A stretch of 64,000 nucleotides of DNA, taken from assembly GCF_028768465.1 (NCBI RefSeq), contig NZ_CP118225.1:4011001-4075000 (forward strand), given 5' to 3'. The notes below the pieces were generated by a model. It was not told the DNA's origin. It worked only from the letters and a program-made list of their open reading frames with translations, and ran no database searches. The position numbers and the translations under genes were made by a program. Every line of letters starts with the position of its first letter. Within the stretch, counting starts at the first letter, position 1. Below, one piece after another: positions 34,070 through 43,420 of the stretch. The DNA is from Rhodopirellula sp. P2. Lineage in GTDB: Bacteria > Planctomycetota > Planctomycetia > Pirellulales > Pirellulaceae.

Positions 34070-35124
34070 TCGCTCGCAGCACCCGGATCGTTTGAATTGG
34101 CTTCGTCGTCGCTGTTGAATTCCGTTGAGGAAGACACTTCATCGACGACGGTTTCACCGTCTTTCTGTTCGTAAGCAGCCACGATTTGTTGCACCAGGCG
34201 GTGACGCACGATGTCGGCGGCTCCCAAGCGAATCTGAGCGATGCCTTGGATGCTGCTGAACCGATAGACCGCGTCATGGAGTCCACTGCGCACTCCGCGA
34301 GGCAAATCCAGCTGGGTTGCATCTCCACTGACCACCATTTTGCTCCGTTCGCCCATCCGGGTCAGGAACATCTTCATTTGGGCCACGGTCGTGTTTTGAG
34401 CTTCGTCCAGAATGATGAACGCATCGTTGAGTGTGCGGCCTCGCATGTACGCCAAAGGAACAATTTCGATGACATCATGTTCCATCAATGCACGGGCTTG
34501 GTCAAAGTCAACCATTTCACCCAGGGCATCGAGCAGGGGCCGCAAATAGGGGTTCAGTTTGGCTCGCAAGTCACCCGGTAGGAAACCGAGGCTCTCGCCG
34601 GCTTCCACGGCCGGCCGCACCAACACAATTTTCTTGATCGATTCGTTGCGAAGCGCTTCGACGGCGGTGGCCACCGCCAAATAAGTTTTGCCGCAACCGG
34701 CGGGGCCCGTCGCGATTGTTAAATCGTGTTTTCGGATCGCTTCGACGTAGCGAGCTTGCCCCGGCGTTCGCGGGGCAATTTTGCGTCCCGCGTTCTGCAG
34801 GTTGATGGCTTCGCCACTGGGAGTCGGTGGGCGACCATTTTCGATTTCGGCACCCTCTTCGGCTGCCGCGGTTTCAATGTCGCCCAGACTGAGCGAGCCA
34901 TTTTTGCGGCAGAGCAAACGCAGTTTTTCCAGCGTTCGAATCGCCGCCCCCACGCCGGTCTCTTCACCAGCGACGCGGATTTTCCCCGCTCGATGAGTGA
35001 TGTCGACACCAAACAGCCGTCGCAGCTTTCGCACGTGTTGATCGCGAGGACCGAACAGCGTCAGGACTTCATTGGGACCCGCTGTCGACAGCGTGGCTTC
35101 GTTCATTGCAGATTGGACCGACAT
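34066..35124 (-). CDS. phoH: PhoH-family ATPase (PhoH-like, phosphate-starvation type)
   Basis: The product is 352 residues. An N-terminal KH-like region (about 15-75) precedes the P-loop domain: Walker A ATGPAGCGKTYLA (about 137-149), ALRNESIKKIVLVRPAVEAG, and Walker B FIILDEAQNTT (about 237). The C-terminal 40 residues are acidic and low-complexity. PhoH proteins are predicted RNA helicase-like/nuclease-associated ATPases, here the head of a four-gene operon with ribosome-maturation factor YbeY. A TAGAAT -10-like box (minus strand, 35154-35159) lies 30 bases before the start, but its -35 is weak. Confidence 0.92.
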   Translation of the reverse strand: MSVQSAMNEATLSTAGPNEVLTLFGPRDQHVRKLRRLFGVDITHRAGKIRVAGEETGVGAAIRTLEKLRLLCRKNGSLSLGDIETAAAEEGAEIENGRPPTPSGEAINLQNAGRKIAPRTPGQARYVEAIRKHDLTIATGPAGCGKTYLAVATAVEALRNESIKKIVLVRPAVEAGESLGFLPGDLRAKLNPYLRPLLDALGEMVDFDQARALMEHDVIEIVPLAYMRGRTLNDAFIILDEAQNTTVAQMKMFLTRMGERSKMVVSGDATQLDLPRGVRSGLHDAVYRFSSIQGIAQIRLGAADIVRHRLVQQIVAAYEQKDGETVVDEVSSSTEFNSDDEANSNDPGAASE

Positions 35125-35230
35125 GCGTCAGAGCGTTTCATTAAGAGAGACTCATTCTAACCGTCCCACACGTGGTCCGACCATCGTGCGGCGTTGGATT
35201 GAGCAGAATTCACGGGAGGCCGAGAGGCCG

Positions 35231-36250
35231 TCATGCCGCTGCCGCTAAACACAGAAAAGCCGGCAAAATCGCAGCAATTAATGAATCCGTCACATCCCAG
35301 ACTCCCCCCAAACCGGGAAGCCAATTTCCGGAATCTTTTGCTCCGCAATCGCGTTTGAACATCGATTCCGCCAAATCACCAACCATTCCGGTGATCGCCA
35401 GAGCTGGGCCCAAAATCAACGCCCAACCGATCGAGGGAAGCGAAGCGGGAGCAACTGAACCGGCAACCATCGCTGGGAACAACCACTGGAAACAAGCCAT
35501 CGCGACCAGCGTCGACATGAGCACGCCGCCGATCGCACCTTCCCAAGTCTTGCCAGGACTCAGACGCGGAATCAGTTTGTGCCGTCCCAATGCCTTGCCA
35601 GCAAAGTAAGCCCCTGCGTCGGCTGACTTCGTTGTTGCGATCATGGTCAGTAGCGCTGCCAGCCCCCAGGAGGTGCTGATGTCGCTGCCCAAACCGCGAA
35701 TCGAGAAAAGCAGACTCATTGGCAACCCGATGTACAGGGAGACAAACGCGGCCCGCATGGTTCGGTCGATGCTGCTGGTTCGGTCAAGGTTGGTGGCACT
35801 TGGTTCGGACGCCGAGTCGCTGGTCGCCAACGAGGTATCCAGATCGTTCGTCGCTGAGACGCCATAAGTTCGCATTTCGCGAATCAACAGCGCGAACAGA
35901 GAAGCGATGGCCATGGTCATCGCCCACCCCAATGGCCCGATGGGACAATTCTCAGGATACGCCCCCATGGCACCCTCACTGAACTGGGACGCTGCGTTGA
36001 CCAAGGTCGGGATGGCCGAGCCCAAGCTGATCGCACCCACCGCGATCATGCACCCGGTTCGCCACACGTTGCGGCCAGATGCCAGCAACAGCGACGTGAC
36101 GTCCCAAGTGGTGCCCAGGGCGAAAAAGAGCAGCAGCGGAATCAGAAGGAGGCCTTCTGTTCCGGGGGTGCTGAATCTCGCATCGGCGAACAGGCACCCC
36201 ATCGAGATCGCTATCAACACCGCTGCGCTGCGAAGCCGGTCGATCAACAA
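35231..36250 (-). CDS. cdsA: Phosphatidate cytidylyltransferase
   Basis: The product is a 339-residue polytopic membrane protein with about eight helices. It makes CDP-diacylglycerol from phosphatidate and CTP for phospholipid synthesis. LSPGKTWEGAIGG (about 225-237) and the C-terminal signature SMFKRDCGAKDSGNWLPGLG (about 288-307) identify it. The signature deviates from the usual K-R-x4-K-D-...-H-G-G-x2-D-R: the His is Leu (PGLGG) and the final Arg is Val (WDVTD). An N-terminal third with a weakly conserved insert (about 120-165, Ser/Thr-rich) is also present. It lies 106 bases upstream of the phoH operon on the same strand. Confidence 0.87.
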   Translation of the reverse strand: MLIDRLRSAAVLIAISMGCLFADARFSTPGTEGLLLIPLLLFFALGTTWDVTSLLLASGRNVWRTGCMIAVGAISLGSAIPTLVNAASQFSEGAMGAYPENCPIGPLGWAMTMAIASLFALLIREMRTYGVSATNDLDTSLATSDSASEPSATNLDRTSSIDRTMRAAFVSLYIGLPMSLLFSIRGLGSDISTSWGLAALLTMIATTKSADAGAYFAGKALGRHKLIPRLSPGKTWEGAIGGVLMSTLVAMACFQWLFPAMVAGSVAPASLPSIGWALILGPALAITGMVGDLAESMFKRDCGAKDSGNWLPGLGGVWDVTDSLIAAILPAFLCLAAAA

Positions 36251-36415
36251 TGAAGGGAGTCCTTGGAAAAAATCGAATTGAGAAATTGAAATCGGAACAC
36301 GAGGTGTGACTCAGAAATCAGGAGTGGCCGACTGGAAACGATTCCCAGCTCGCCGACGTTGTCGACGGAGGAAATCGTTCTCAGGGCCTTCGTTTCACTC
36401 AGCCAATCAAGTCAA

Positions 36416-36934
36416 TCAGCCAACCAGATCTTTGAGAGCCTGCAGGGCTCCTTCGTAGTTCGGTTCTTCGGTGACTTCTGCCACGATCTGCTTGTAGACC
36501 ACTTTGCCTTCCGCGTCCAAGACGATGACAGCACGGCTGAGCAATTTCAGTTCTTCGATTTCGACGCCGTAGTCTTCACCAAACGCGTGCGTTTGGTAAT
36601 CGCTGGCCGTTCGCATCGAAACGTTTTCGGCTCCGCAGAAACGAGCTTGTGCAAAGGGCAAATCTCGGCTGACCGTGACCGCGTTGATCTTGTCACCCAG
36701 TTCGCCCAGTTGCTCATTGAATTTCTTCGTTTGGATCGCACAGGTGGGCGTGTCCAAGCTGGGGACGATGCTGATCATCGAAGGTTTGCCCTTCAAATCC
36801 GCCAACTTCAGTTCTTTCAAACCTTCGTGGGCGTAGTGCAAGCTGAAATCGGGAGCTGTTTGGCCGATTGCCAATTCGCTACCAGCGAGAGTCATCGGAT
36901 TGCCTTTGAATGTGATCACACCACTTTGACTCAT
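36416..36934 (-). CDS. tpx: Thiol peroxidase
   Basis: The product is 172 residues, the normal Tpx length. The peroxidatic Cys is in PSLDTPTCAIQTKKFNE (about residue 62). The resolving Cys is in SRDLPFAQARFCG (about residue 96), which is the atypical 2-Cys arrangement of Tpx. It begins MSQSGVITFKGNPMTLAG, the standard N-terminus. It reduces lipid and other hydroperoxides using thioredoxin. The gene appears monocistronic; 165 bases separate it from cdsA. Confidence 0.95.
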   Translation of the reverse strand: MSQSGVITFKGNPMTLAGSELAIGQTAPDFSLHYAHEGLKELKLADLKGKPSMISIVPSLDTPTCAIQTKKFNEQLGELGDKINAVTVSRDLPFAQARFCGAENVSMRTASDYQTHAFGEDYGVEIEELKLLSRAVIVLDAEGKVVYKQIVAEVTEEPNYEGALQALKDLVG

Positions 36935-37615
36935 CGAAATTCACTTTGATTGAGAGAACAGGTTGGACGGGAACCCGGCAGTATGCGCATCGCCGTTCCG
37001 GCCGTGAACCCCGGGGTGATTCCTGGGTTTCCCGGCGGGAGAGGTCTTCCACGGGAGCGTCCCCGCAAGAGTGTCCCAGTCAAATCCGATTGGAATCAGG
37101 ATTGATGAGCCGACTGCGGGCAGATCCAACGCAGAGCGGGAAAATTTAGGTTGCAAACATCGCCATGGAATGTGCAAATAGGTCGTTTCGGTTGCACGCA
37201 GCTTTCCCTGACCGGCCCAGTAGTTAGACTACGAAACGTCGTGGTAGAATTCACTTCGCAGGGCAGTTTGGCTGTGTGCTCGAATGGAACACATCGCCGG
37301 GCAAGGCTTGCAGAGACACGAATTCGCAGCGGCGAATTGCATCCGGACGGGGTGCGCAGGAGTAATGGGATTTGCATGTAACGGCTGCGTATTTCAAGGT
37401 TCCTCGCACTCCCTCCGGGCGCAACTCGCTGCTTGGGCGCCACGCTCGAGATGCCCAAACAATCCAGCGTTCCGCCTTTCGGGGTGTCGCTGTCATTGGA
37501 TGAGGCGAGCAGGAGGCGTTCGCACCGCTGCTCACGGTTGGTTTGGCGGCAGCGATCGCTGCTGTGACGCTGAACCAATGAACAATCTTGGGTCGGACCC
37601 CATCACACTTCATCG
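36935..37615. other. Intergenic stretch without a supported gene
   Basis: These 680 bases lie between the divergent tpx and recO genes. A hairpin can form between CGGGAACCC (near 36969) and GGGTTTCCCG (near 37027). Short ORFs on both strands are Arg/Ser-rich and overlap one another without a consistent frame. No tRNA or known RNA was recognised. TAGAAT occurs near 37247 but is 370 bases from recO. Confidence 0.55.
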
Positions 37616-38503
37616 ATGATCAATCAATCCACCACCGCGATTGTTCTGCGAACGGTGGAATTCAGCGAAACCAGCCTGATCGTCACCTTGCTGACGAAGG
37701 ATCTCGGGCGGATCTCAGCCCTCGCCAAAGGGGCTCGGCGTTTGAAAGGTCCTTTTGAGGGATCGTTGGACCTGTTGTCAGTGTGTGCCATCACTTTGAT
37801 TGGCAAACCAGGCGATACACTGGATTTGTTGACTGAATCCAAACTCCGCCGTCGTTTTCGTGGTGCCCAGCGATCGTTGGACCGACTGCACGCCGGGTAT
37901 TACATCGCGGAAATGCTGCGGTTGCTGGTCGACGACGACGACCCACACGGCGAATTGTTCGACATGACCTTGTCGGCCATGGGGATGATCGATGGGGATG
38001 GTCCGGTGGCGGAAACGTTGTTGGCGTTTGATGCCCAGTGTTTGAGATTGTTGGGGCATTCCCCGGCAACCGATCGTTGCACGGTGTGCGGGAAGGACGT
38101 GGAGCGAAGCCGAAGACGAGCTTCGTTTTCATTGGTCGGGGGCGGCGTGGTGTGTGAAACCTGCCGTCCGGCGCAAAGTCATCTGATGACGGTCAGCTGG
38201 GATGCCTTGGGGGCTCTGCGTGAACTCGCTCGCGATCCTGGTGGTGACGGGGACGGTGCGGCGAATCCAGCGACCCAAAGTGGTGAACATGGGATCTCAG
38301 AAGGCACGCTTTCGGTGAATCCGAGCCCCGAGGATCCGGCTCCGCTGCCCTCGGCCGCGTTCCCGATTGGCCGCCTGTTTCCCTCGCTGACCCCGGCAAT
38401 CTACCGTGACCTGCGCGGGTTGCTGAATCACACGCTGGAGGCACTGATCGGGAAAACGCCGCGAATGCAAGCATTCCTGCCCAGCAAGCTCGATTCGCAC
38501 TAG
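37616..38503 (+). CDS. recO: DNA repair protein RecO
   Basis: The product is 295 residues, slightly longer than usual. The N-terminal OB fold covers about 1-80 (TAIVLRTVEFSETSLIVTLL, KGARRLKG). The helical domain holds a Cys4 zinc site (CTVCGKD at about 160 and CETC at about 186). A linker of about 45 residues rich in Gly/Pro/Ser (about 205-250) interrupts the C-terminal part, which ends with YRDLRGLLNHTLEALIG. It loads RecA at gaps with RecF/RecR. It is followed 65 bases later by the bamD-like gene. Confidence 0.92.
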   Translation: MINQSTTAIVLRTVEFSETSLIVTLLTKDLGRISALAKGARRLKGPFEGSLDLLSVCAITLIGKPGDTLDLLTESKLRRRFRGAQRSLDRLHAGYYIAEMLRLLVDDDDPHGELFDMTLSAMGMIDGDGPVAETLLAFDAQCLRLLGHSPATDRCTVCGKDVERSRRRASFSLVGGGVVCETCRPAQSHLMTVSWDALGALRELARDPGGDGDGAANPATQSGEHGISEGTLSVNPSPEDPAPLPSAAFPIGRLFPSLTPAIYRDLRGLLNHTLEALIGKTPRMQAFLPSKLDSH

Positions 38504-38568
38504 CGACGTGGCGAGCGAGTTGAGTATCTCCAACGAGTCATTTCGAACTTGACTGAAGGAAGCTGCTC

Positions 38569-39777
38569 GTGACGTTTCGCCGTTCGCTGTTACTCGCATT
38601 CGCTGTTTTTGCTGCTCCATTGTCGGGCGTGAATTCTCTTCAGGCCCAAGATGGGTTTTGGGATTCGACAAAAAATACCACTGATCGTGCCCTGCGGTTT
38701 CTCACCATGCGTGAGCAACCCGATGCGGAGCGAGCCCGAGAGCTCTATCAAGAAGCCGACCAGTTGTTCCGTGCTGCTGCCGCTCGCACCAAACAAACGG
38801 AACTCGATGGCGAAGCGGAGGGCACGGAAAAGAAGGACTTTGCCCGCGCCGCCAAATTGTTCGCTCGGGCTGCTGACGCGCAGCCGGGCACTGCGTTGGC
38901 GCAAGATGCGATGTTCATGCAAGCCGAGAGCCTGTTCTTTTCGGATCAACTCCCTGACGCGACGGACGTTTACGAACGTCTGAACAAAGAGTTCCCCAAC
39001 AACCGTCATGTCGACCAAGCCGCCGCCCGCGCGTTCGCAATTTCTCAGTACTGGATCGATACCGAACGGGCGACCGAAGACGATTGGTTCAAATTCAATC
39101 TGTTCGATCCCAGTCGCCCGCGTTTGGACACCGAAGGCCACGCGGTTCGTGTCCTGGACCAGATCCGATACGACAATCCAACCGGACGCTTGGCCGATGA
39201 TGCAACGATGGCCGCAGCGGTCGAGTACATGCGTCAGGGCGATTTCGAAACCGCCGACGAGTTCTTGACGGACCTCCGCGAAACATTTCCCGAGAGCGAG
39301 CACTTTTTCAACGCACACCTGATGGGCATTCGTTGCAAGCTCGAAGTTTTTGCGGGGCCCAAGTACAGCGGGCTGATGTTGGAAGAAGCTGACAAGTTGG
39401 TCCGGCAAACCCGTGAGCGTTTCCCGGATCGCCTGCAGGATCCTGAAACCTCTGGAATGGTCGCTCGCGCCGCCGCTGAAGTCGCCTTCCGCCGGGCAGA
39501 GAAGCTGAACGACCGAGCGATCTTTCGTGAGAAGCGATCGGAGTACGGTGCGGCACGTTTGCACTACCAGATGATTCTGCGTGATTATCCCAGCACTCCC
39601 TTTGCAGATCGAGCCCGCGAGCGACTGGAAGCCATTTCGGGGTACCCCGCCGTTCCCGCGGAGCGAGTCACTGCGATGGTGCTCAAGCGAGTCTTCCCAG
39701 ACAGTCGCCGATCGCCACCTTTGGAAACCAAGTTCAACTCATCCACCGGTGACCGCAACGAGTCGATCTACCGATGA
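38569..39777 (+). CDS. TPR-rich BamD-like outer-membrane assembly protein
   Basis: The product is 402 residues starting at GTG 38569 (AAGGA eight bases upstream). A signal peptide (residues about 5-26, ending SLQAQ) has no clear lipobox. Helical TPR-like repeats run from about 60 to 375, with BamD/YfiO-style patterns such as AQDAMFMQAESLFFSDQLPD and YQMILRDYPSTPFADRARER. It probably acts in outer-membrane protein insertion or as a periplasmic TPR scaffold. The stop overlaps the following LptE-like gene by four bases, which supports a joint outer-membrane biogenesis role. Confidence 0.8.
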   Translation: MTFRRSLLLAFAVFAAPLSGVNSLQAQDGFWDSTKNTTDRALRFLTMREQPDAERARELYQEADQLFRAAAARTKQTELDGEAEGTEKKDFARAAKLFARAADAQPGTALAQDAMFMQAESLFFSDQLPDATDVYERLNKEFPNNRHVDQAAARAFAISQYWIDTERATEDDWFKFNLFDPSRPRLDTEGHAVRVLDQIRYDNPTGRLADDATMAAAVEYMRQGDFETADEFLTDLRETFPESEHFFNAHLMGIRCKLEVFAGPKYSGLMLEEADKLVRQTRERFPDRLQDPETSGMVARAAAEVAFRRAEKLNDRAIFREKRSEYGAARLHYQMILRDYPSTPFADRARERLEAISGYPAVPAERVTAMVLKRVFPDSRRSPPLETKFNSSTGDRNESIYR

Positions 39778-40325
39778 GCCAACGCACACGACGACAGAAT
39801 TCGGTGACGGTGTTTGGGATCCTTGCGACAGTGATCGTGGGGTGCCTCTCGGGTTGCGCGCCCTATCAATTCGGCAATGCCTCGTTGTTCCCGCAGAACA
39901 TTCGAACCGTGCACGTGCCAGTCATTCGCAATGCGACGTTTCGAGAGGACCTTGGCGTTCGTCTGACCGAAGCGCTCAACAAAGAGATTGAGCTGCGAAC
40001 TCCATACAAGGTCACGGCGGATCCGCTCGCCGACACGGTGCTGCGTTGCGAGGTTGTCGACGAAACCAAACGGGTTCTGACCGAAAACGATGCCGACTAC
40101 GTGCGTGCTCTGGATGCAGCGGTTCAGGTCCGGGCCTCTTGGTCAGATCGGCAAGGTCGACTGCTGATGAAGAATTCCATCGTCCCAACGGATGACCTCA
40201 CGATCCTCTTCAGTCAGGACGAGCGGTTTGTTCCCGAAGCTGGGCAATCGATCGACACGGCCACGCAAAAGGCCATTGAAGATCTGGCAAACCGAATCGT
40301 CAGCCAAATGGAAGCTCGTTGGTGA
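39774..40325 (+). CDS. lptE: LptE-like LPS-assembly lipoprotein
   Basis: The product is 183 residues. The lipoprotein signal ends in CLSGC (Cys about residue 28). The mature domain has the LptE pattern: YQFGNASLFPQNIRTVHVPV at the start, then REDLGVRLTEALNKEIELRT, then a C-terminal helix AIEDLANRIVSQMEARW. LptE plugs LptD in the outer membrane during LPS delivery. It is translationally coupled to the TPR protein before it. The next gene is convergent. Confidence 0.83.
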   Translation: MSQRTRRQNSVTVFGILATVIVGCLSGCAPYQFGNASLFPQNIRTVHVPVIRNATFREDLGVRLTEALNKEIELRTPYKVTADPLADTVLRCEVVDETKRVLTENDADYVRALDAAVQVRASWSDRQGRLLMKNSIVPTDDLTILFSQDERFVPEAGQSIDTATQKAIEDLANRIVSQMEARW

Positions 40326-40364
40326 GCCGGTTTGGTCGAAGCGGTTGATCCAACCCCTCGCGAA

Positions 40365-41378
40365 TCAGACGCCCAGCCACCAAGCACCGATGGCCATCCA
40401 GACCGGAATCAACACGATCCCGAGCAGCGAAGTTGACAGCACGACTCGCAGGGCCGTTGCCGTGTCACCTTCATAGAGCCTGGTCAAGACGATTGGGAAC
40501 ACCGCCGATGGCATGGCGGCCTCCAGCAGCAGCACTTGCTTCAAGTCCGTGCCGGTCACCGTCACCGCGGCAATGCCGAGCATCACGACCGGCATGAACA
40601 GTTGGCGGAAACCAACTGCCAATCCAATCACCGGTGCGGATCCGGTCCAGTCCGCTGCTCGTAGGAAGTCGACCAGGATCGCTCCGCTGAGCAGTAACCC
40701 GAGCGGGATTGAACTGGAGGCCAGCAGTCCCACTGAACGCATCACGGAGGTTGGGATCAAGGTTTCTGCGCCGGTGGCCCGAAGGGAGAGGGCAACGATC
40801 ACCGCGATCAGCGGGGCGCTTGTGGCGACGGGACTGATTCGTTCCCAGTTTCGCCGCCAAACGCTTGTCTGTTCTTGGGGGGGCTTCTTTCCGCTGCTGC
40901 CCGTCACGATCGCGACGCCCACGCTCCAGAGCGCGATGTCGACGCCGACGTTGTGCAGAATCATCTCGACCTCTGCATTGGGGTAAGTGATCTGGGCCAG
41001 CGGCAAGGGGATGTAGCCGTAGTTGCAGATCCCTGCGCACAGCGCGAACGCTCGTTGCTGGGCGTCGGTTTTCAAGCCCACCCAGGGCCCAATTGTTTTG
41101 GCGACGTACCATGCCGCGAGAAAGCCGAACGTGGTGATCGAAAAACCGAGCAGCGGCGGCAGCCACGCGGAGGCCAGGGAATCCAGGGTCGAATCGCCGA
41201 GGATCCGGTCCAGAAACAAGCAGGGCAGCAGGACTTTCGCCGTCAGTTTGGCGAGCGAAACATCGGCCTGGTGAGTCAACCAGTGCTGGATCCGGCACAC
41301 CGCACCGACGCCCATGACCAGGAAAACACCGAGGACACTGCTGGTGATGATGGCAAAGGCTTCCGGGTCCATCAGCAT
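40365..41378 (-). CDS. AEC-family (auxin efflux carrier-like) transporter
   Basis: The product is a 337-residue membrane protein with about ten helices in two halves, typical of the AEC/BASS-like fold. Conserved features are LTAKVLLPCLFLDRIL in the first half and LLLEAAMPSAVFPIVLTRLY near the end. Bacterial members carry malate, malonate or other organic anions; the substrate cannot be given. It starts at ATG 41378 (41372 is also possible). It is convergent with lptE (39 bases apart) and divergent from the TPR gene. Confidence 0.87.
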   Translation of the reverse strand: MLMDPEAFAIITSSVLGVFLVMGVGAVCRIQHWLTHQADVSLAKLTAKVLLPCLFLDRILGDSTLDSLASAWLPPLLGFSITTFGFLAAWYVAKTIGPWVGLKTDAQQRAFALCAGICNYGYIPLPLAQITYPNAEVEMILHNVGVDIALWSVGVAIVTGSSGKKPPQEQTSVWRRNWERISPVATSAPLIAVIVALSLRATGAETLIPTSVMRSVGLLASSSIPLGLLLSGAILVDFLRAADWTGSAPVIGLAVGFRQLFMPVVMLGIAAVTVTGTDLKQVLLLEAAMPSAVFPIVLTRLYEGDTATALRVVLSTSLLGIVLIPVWMAIGAWWLGV

Positions 41379-41467
41379 GAGCAGGTTACCTGGCTTGGGC
41401 GGGGACGGGTTTCACTTGCGAGGTTTCGACTTGCTGCACAGGCACTGAATTTCGTATTGGTCGTGCA

Positions 41468-42319
41468 ATGGAAATCGTGTCGATCCAAGCGAAACATTAT
41501 TGGACGTGCCTGTGGCCGGGGATGTCGGAGTTGTGGTGGCGCGGACGGTTGTCAGCTCTGCCTGCGTCCGTCGCGTTTGCCGCGGTGGTCAACGCATTGC
41601 TGATCGCCAAGTTCATTTATCCCGGATGGATGTCCGGGGCGTTGGTCATGCTGGCCTGTTGGATCGTGGCCGCCGCCTGGGGTGTGCTGACGGTTCGTTC
41701 GATTCGCGAGTTGCCGTTGCTGTTGTCGCCCCGCCAAGTCAGCGACCAACCGGACCGCTTTGCCGAAGCACAAGTCGCCTATTTAACGGGCAACTACGCG
41801 TTGGCAGAAGAGGCGTTGACAGCCGGGCTGTCAATTGAGCCCCGTGATCCGCCCGCACTGTTGTTGCTAGCCGCCGTGCTGCGGCACACCGGACGATTGA
41901 ACGCCGCAGACGCCTTGTTGACGGAAATTCCAAAATTGGAAGCCGCCGCCGCTTGGAACTTGGAGTGGGAAAGCGAGCGAGCACGGCTGGAGCGTGACCT
42001 CGATTCGCGCGGTGAACTGCAAGACGACGCGGAGTCCGCCGCAGAAGAATCGGACGAACCAGAATCCGCAAGCATCGACGAAGCAGAGGCGGGTGCCGCC
42101 GCATTCGCATCGCACGATCGTGCCGGTGAAGAGGATTTGTCGCCCGACGAGTTGCCCCCCAGCGGATCGAGAGAGCCGGACGGCCAGCCATCGACCCTGT
42201 CCCTCGACACGGCGCTGGAGTCGTTTGCAGCGGAAGACGTCCAGGAGCAGTCGGGCGATCAGCACGATGGCCAGCGGGACGACGATCAGAAATTCAACGA
42301 TTTTTCGGAAGCTGCCTGA
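41468..42319 (+). CDS. Membrane protein with TPR segment, function unknown
   Basis: The product is 283 residues. Two closely spaced transmembrane helices (about 33-50 and 55-75) are followed by two TPR-like helical repeats (about 98-160; AQVAYLTGNYALAEEALTAG and PALLLLAAVLRHTGRLNAAD). The last 100 residues are highly acidic and disordered (Glu/Asp/Ser/Gln-rich). No family name is offered. It lies 52 bases before the DUF1559 gene in the same direction and may be co-transcribed with it. Confidence 0.7.
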   Translation: MEIVSIQAKHYWTCLWPGMSELWWRGRLSALPASVAFAAVVNALLIAKFIYPGWMSGALVMLACWIVAAAWGVLTVRSIRELPLLLSPRQVSDQPDRFAEAQVAYLTGNYALAEEALTAGLSIEPRDPPALLLLAAVLRHTGRLNAADALLTEIPKLEAAAAWNLEWESERARLERDLDSRGELQDDAESAAEESDEPESASIDEAEAGAAAFASHDRAGEEDLSPDELPPSGSREPDGQPSTLSLDTALESFAAEDVQEQSGDQHDGQRDDDQKFNDFSEAA

Positions 42320-42370
42320 CCTGGATTCAGCGATCTTCGCGAAGACGCCTTGGCTCGATAAAATACGGGC

Positions 42371-43327
42371 ATGAATGCTGCTACCCATCGCCGACTTGTT
42401 CGTTTTGACACCTCACACACTCGGAAACGCCGCGCGGACCAGCTGCCGCGACCTGGCGTTTCCTTGGTGGAAGTGATCGTTGTCGCACTGATCGTGTTGA
42501 TCTTGCTGTCGCTTTCGATCCCGTTCCTGCGGAACATGCGAGAACTGACGCGGCGCAGCAACTGCGATCAAAACCTGGTCCGACTCTCGCTTGCCATGCA
42601 GTCCTACTCGACTGATCAGGGGCATTTGCCGACGGGCACGGCCTCTTTCAATGCCACGTTTCGGCTCTGGCCGGAAGTGCCTTCGCCCGGGGATCCGGTC
42701 GCAGATGTCGCGGAAACGGAGCTTGCCATCACCAGCGTTGCCGAAGGTTATCACCACAATTGGGTACCGGCATTGCTTCCCTACGTCGATCAAACCGGGC
42801 TGTTCCAGTCCATTGATTTCACAGCCAGTGTGTACGCGGATTCCAATCGCTTGAGTCGCGAAACGATGGTTCCGGTATTTCGTTGCCCTGCCGATGATTC
42901 CGCGCCCACCAACTCGAGCTACGCAGGGTTGCATCATTCCGTTGCCAGCCCCATCGGGACGTCCAACGATGGGCTGCTGTTTCTCAATGCCTGGGTTCGC
43001 TCGGAAGAAGTTCCTGACGGGATGTCTGCCACGATCCTGCTGGGAGAAAAGCTCTCGTTTCCAGGCGACCTGGGTTGGTTGAGCGGCACGCGAGCGACGC
43101 TCCGCAACTCAGGCCACCCAATCAACTCGTCCCCAGAAGAAGAGCAGCTTGAGGATCTGAGGTTCGTGGGAGGGTTGGGCAGTCGGCATTTTGGCGGCGC
43201 CAGCGTCCTCAAGGGCGATGGTGCGGTGACGTTTCTATCCGAGACCATTGACCAACCGCTGTTTCAATCCATGGTCAATCGGAATGACCGAGCGGCCGAC
43301 GGATCTAGCGAAGCGGATGCCGACTGA
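42371..43327 (+). CDS. DUF1559 pilin-like (prepilin N-terminus) protein
   Basis: The product is 318 residues. A type IV prepilin-like leader (positively charged, about 1-30) ends at Gly, followed by VSLVEVIVVALIVLILLSLS, the hydrophobic N-terminal helix with Glu at position +5. The DUF1559 domain then covers about 60-310 (RRSNCDQNLVRLSLAMQSY and the C-terminal HFGGASVLKGDGAVTFLSE, the H-x-G-G-...-D-G motif). Planctomycetes carry many such proteins; they are thought to be pseudopilins or surface-exposed envelope proteins of unknown role. Confidence 0.88.
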   Translation: MNAATHRRLVRFDTSHTRKRRADQLPRPGVSLVEVIVVALIVLILLSLSIPFLRNMRELTRRSNCDQNLVRLSLAMQSYSTDQGHLPTGTASFNATFRLWPEVPSPGDPVADVAETELAITSVAEGYHHNWVPALLPYVDQTGLFQSIDFTASVYADSNRLSRETMVPVFRCPADDSAPTNSSYAGLHHSVASPIGTSNDGLLFLNAWVRSEEVPDGMSATILLGEKLSFPGDLGWLSGTRATLRNSGHPINSSPEEEQLEDLRFVGGLGSRHFGGASVLKGDGAVTFLSETIDQPLFQSMVNRNDRAADGSSEADAD

Positions 43328-43420
43328 AATGCATCGACGCAGTGGGTCAGGAATGATCGGAATCGCCTCCTGTGCTATTGGGCGTTGGGTCCGGTTGCAG
43401 GTGCGAACCGTGACGGCGGT

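Noticed and set aside
37096-37578. Minus-strand ORF of 160 codons in the tpx-recO gap
   Set aside because: It is Arg/Ser/Pro-rich with no hydrophobic core and competing frames of similar length; non-coding is more likely.
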